Shown here: positions 5,236 through 6,912 of the stretch, piece by piece
Position numbering within the stretch: position 1 is the first letter of the stretch
Layout of the letters: every line of letters begins with the position of its first letter
From: Pseudomonas sp.
Lineage (GTDB): Bacteria > Pseudomonadota > Gammaproteobacteria > Pseudomonadales > Pseudomonadaceae
Reading direction: 5' to 3'
Length of the DNA: 6,912 bases
Assembly (NCBI GenBank): GCA_030654635.1
Contig: JAURXE010000647.1
Span: forward strand, 1 to 6,912
The notes under the pieces: model-generated
What the model saw: only the letters and a program-made list of their open reading frames with translations
Databases searched by the model: none
What the model was told of the DNA's origin: nothing
Made by a program: the position numbers and the translations under genes

Positions 5236-6912
5236 TTAGTGCGCCTCATCCCAGTTGGCGCCCACTCCCACCTCAACCAGCAGCGGCACCGCCAACTCGG
5301 CGGCGGCGCCCATCAGCGCCTGCAACTGCGCAGAAACCTGCGGCACCAACTCAGTACGCACCTCCAGCACCAATTCATCGTGGACCTGCAAGATCACCCG
5401 CGCATCCACGCCAGATTCACTCAACCAGTTATCCACCAAGACCATGGCGCGTTTGATGATGTCAGCGGCAGTGCCTTGCATCGGCGCGTTGATCGCCGTG
5501 CGTTCGGCGCCTTTGCGCAGGCCGGCGTTTTTCGAGTGAATGTCCGCCAGATACAGGCGGCGACCGAACAGGGTTTCGACATAACGCTGCTCGCTGGCCT
5601 GCTCGCGGGTGCGTTCCATATAGGCCAGCACGCCAGGATAGCGGGCAAAATAGCGCTCGATATAGGCCTGGGCCTGCTTGCGATCACAGCCAATCTGCTT
5701 GGCCAAGCCAAAGGCGCTCATGCCATAAATCAGCCCGAAGTTGATCGCCTTGGCGCTGCGACGCTGATCGGTACTGACCTCGGCCAACTCGACGCCAAAC
5801 ACTTCCGCCGCGGTGGCTTTGTGCACGTCGAGGTTATGCCGGAAGGCATACAGCCGCCCTTCGTCCTGGGCCAGATGGGCCATGATCCGCAGCTCGATCT
5901 GCGAATAATCCGCCGCCACCAGCTGGTAGCCGGGCGGGGCGATAAAAGCCTGGCGAATCCGTCGACCTTCGGCGCTGCGAATCGGGATGTTCTGCAGGTT
6001 CGGATCACTGGATGACAAGCGGCCGGTGGCCGTCACCGCCTGATGGTAGGAGGTGTGGATGCGCCCGGTGCGCGGATTGATCTGCTCCGGCAGGCGGTCG
6101 GTGTAAGTACTTTCCAGCTTGCTCAAACTGCGGTATTGCATCAGCACCTTGGGCAGCTCAAAGTCCTGCTCGGCCAAGTCGGCCAGCACCGCTTCGGCGG
6201 TCGAGGCTTGACCCTTGGCGGTCTTGCTGAGGATCGGCAGCCCGAGCTTTTCATAGAGAATCACCCCCAGCTGCTTGGGCGAGCCAAGATTGAACTCCTC
6301 ACCCGCAATAGCAAAGGCCTGACGCTCCAGCTCCACCAGTTTGTCGCCCAACTCGACGCTGTGCTCGCCGAGCAGCTTGGCGTCCACCAACGCCCCTTGC
6401 CGTTCGATGCGCGCCAGCACCGGCACCAGTGGCATTTCGATCTCGGTCAGCACCTTGGCCAAACTCGGTATGGCTTGCAGTTGCGGCCATAACACTTGGT
6501 GCAAGCGCAGGGTCACGTCGGCATCTTCGGCGGCGTAAGGGCCGGCCTGCTCGATGGAAATTTGATCGAAGGTCAGCTGCTTGGCACCTTTGCCGGCGAT
6601 GTCTTCGAAGGCGATGGTGCTGTGTTCGAGGTACTTCAGCGCCAACGCATCCATGTTGTGGCGGCTGGCGGTAGCGTTGAGCACATAGGACTCGAGCATG
6701 CTGTCGAAGGCCACGCCGCGCAGCTGAATGCCCTGGCTCGGGTCACCATCGATGGCGCAGTTGGCCAGGATATTGATGTCGTACTTGGCGTTCTGGCCGA
6801 CCTTGGCCTTGTGCGGATTTTCCAGCAGCGGCTTGAGGGCTTTGAGCACCATGTCCCGATCCAGCTGCGCCGGCACGCCCATATAGGAATGGGTCAGCGG
6901 CACATAGGCCGC
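5236..6912 (-). CDS. polA: DNA polymerase I, C-terminal 558 residues (5' end outside window)
   Basis: The frame is open from the right edge (6912) to TAA at 5236 and corresponds to roughly E. coli PolA residues 371-928. Numbering from the first residue in the window, it includes much of the 3'-5' proofreading domain: Exo II in GQNAKYD (39-45, catalytic Asp45) and Exo III in YAAEDAD (126-132, Asp130). Exo I lies just outside. The polymerase domain has motif A DYSQIELR (335-342; metal-binding Asp335), motif [16 protein letters not shown] (384-398; Arg384, Lys388, Phe392, Tyr396) and motif C VHDELV (510-515; His511, Asp512, Glu513). Forty-six residues follow the motif C aspartate, as in E. coli. 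All visible catalytic residues are intact, so both proofreading and polymerase activity are expected. The enzyme fills gaps, removes Okazaki primers and serves excision repair. Phe392 at the E. coli Phe762 position predicts discrimination against dideoxynucleotides. The 5' nuclease domain and the start codon are not in view. Confidence 0.98.
   Translation of the reverse strand, partial: AAYVPLTHSYMGVPAQLDRDMVLKALKPLLENPHKAKVGQNAKYDINILANCAIDGDPSQGIQLRGVAFDSMLESYVLNATASRHNMDALALKYLEHSTIAFEDIAGKGAKQLTFDQISIEQAGPYAAEDADVTLRLHQVLWPQLQAIPSLAKVLTEIEMPLVPVLARIERQGALVDAKLLGEHSVELGDKLVELERQAFAIAGEEFNLGSPKQLGVILYEKLGLPILSKTAKGQASTAEAVLADLAEQDFELPKVLMQYRSLSKLESTYTDRLPEQINPRTGRIHTSYHQAVTATGRLSSSDPNLQNIPIRSAEGRRIRQAFIAPPGYQLVAADYSQIELRIMAHLAQDEGRLYAFRHNLDVHKATAAEVFGVELAEVSTDQRRSAKAINFGLIYGMSAFGLAKQIGCDRKQAQAYIERYFARYPGVLAYMERTREQASEQRYVETLFGRRLYLADIHSKNAGLRKGAERTAINAPMQGTAADIIKRAMVLVDNWLSESGVDARVILQVHDELVLEVRTELVPQVSAQLQALMGAAAELAVPLLVEVGVGANWDEAH

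Noticed and set aside
5044..6015. 323-codon plus-strand open frame starting inside the sRNA locus
   Set aside because: It is antisense to the polymerase domain of polA, rich in His/Gln/Arg, with no ribosome site and no family resemblance.

Overview
The window looks like core chromosome of a Pseudomonas species (Gammaproteobacteria). The order polA / sRNA / engB / small cytochrome c / cytochrome c4 / dsbA / endonuclease-exonuclease-phosphatase (EEP) protein / GGDEF-protein N-terminus is the arrangement I know from Pseudomonas genomes (the PA5493-PA5487 neighbourhood of P. aeruginosa). Base composition is moderately GC-rich and even. I see no insertion sequences, tRNA genes, CRISPR arrays or signs of recent transfer.

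Layout by region. Bases 1-2972, minus strand: a tight unit dsbA -> EEP protein -> diguanylate-cyclase-type protein. The first gap is 18 bp and the second junction is an ATGA overlap; the last gene runs off the left edge before its GGDEF domain. Bases 2973-3112: a dsbA promoter region with an AlgU/sigma-22-like promoter built on an 11-bp direct repeat, then a strong hairpin terminator closing the cytochrome unit. Bases 3113-4053, minus strand: a c5-type monohaem cytochrome followed by dihaem cytochrome c4, both with signal peptides. Bases 4054-4251: a divergent intergenic region with overlapping -10-like hexamers and two palindromes. Bases 4252-4920, plus strand: engB, a ribosome-assembly GTPase. 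Bases 4921-5235: the polA-engB gap, which holds an sRNA on the minus strand that I identify as ErsA (the locus of enterobacterial Spot 42). It has its own sigma-22-like promoter, three stem-loops and an intrinsic terminator, followed by a separate stem-loop just beyond polA. Bases 5236-6912, minus strand: the C-terminal 558 residues of DNA polymerase I.

How the parts relate. Two promoters matching the AlgU (envelope-stress sigma) pattern GAACTT-N16-TCxxA are present, one before ersA and one before dsbA. This suggests that the sRNA and the periplasmic disulfide-forming unit, and by polar transcription perhaps the EEP protein and the c-di-GMP enzyme, share envelope-stress control. The two cytochromes c probably carry electrons from the bc1 complex to terminal oxidases. 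polA and engB are housekeeping genes that face each other across the sRNA.

No wholly new system is evident. The points most worth following are the ErsA-like RNA and its antisense relation to the engB 3' end, the repeat-based dsbA promoter, the translationally coupled dsbA-EEP-DGC unit, and a repeated helical motif in the DGC N-terminus.
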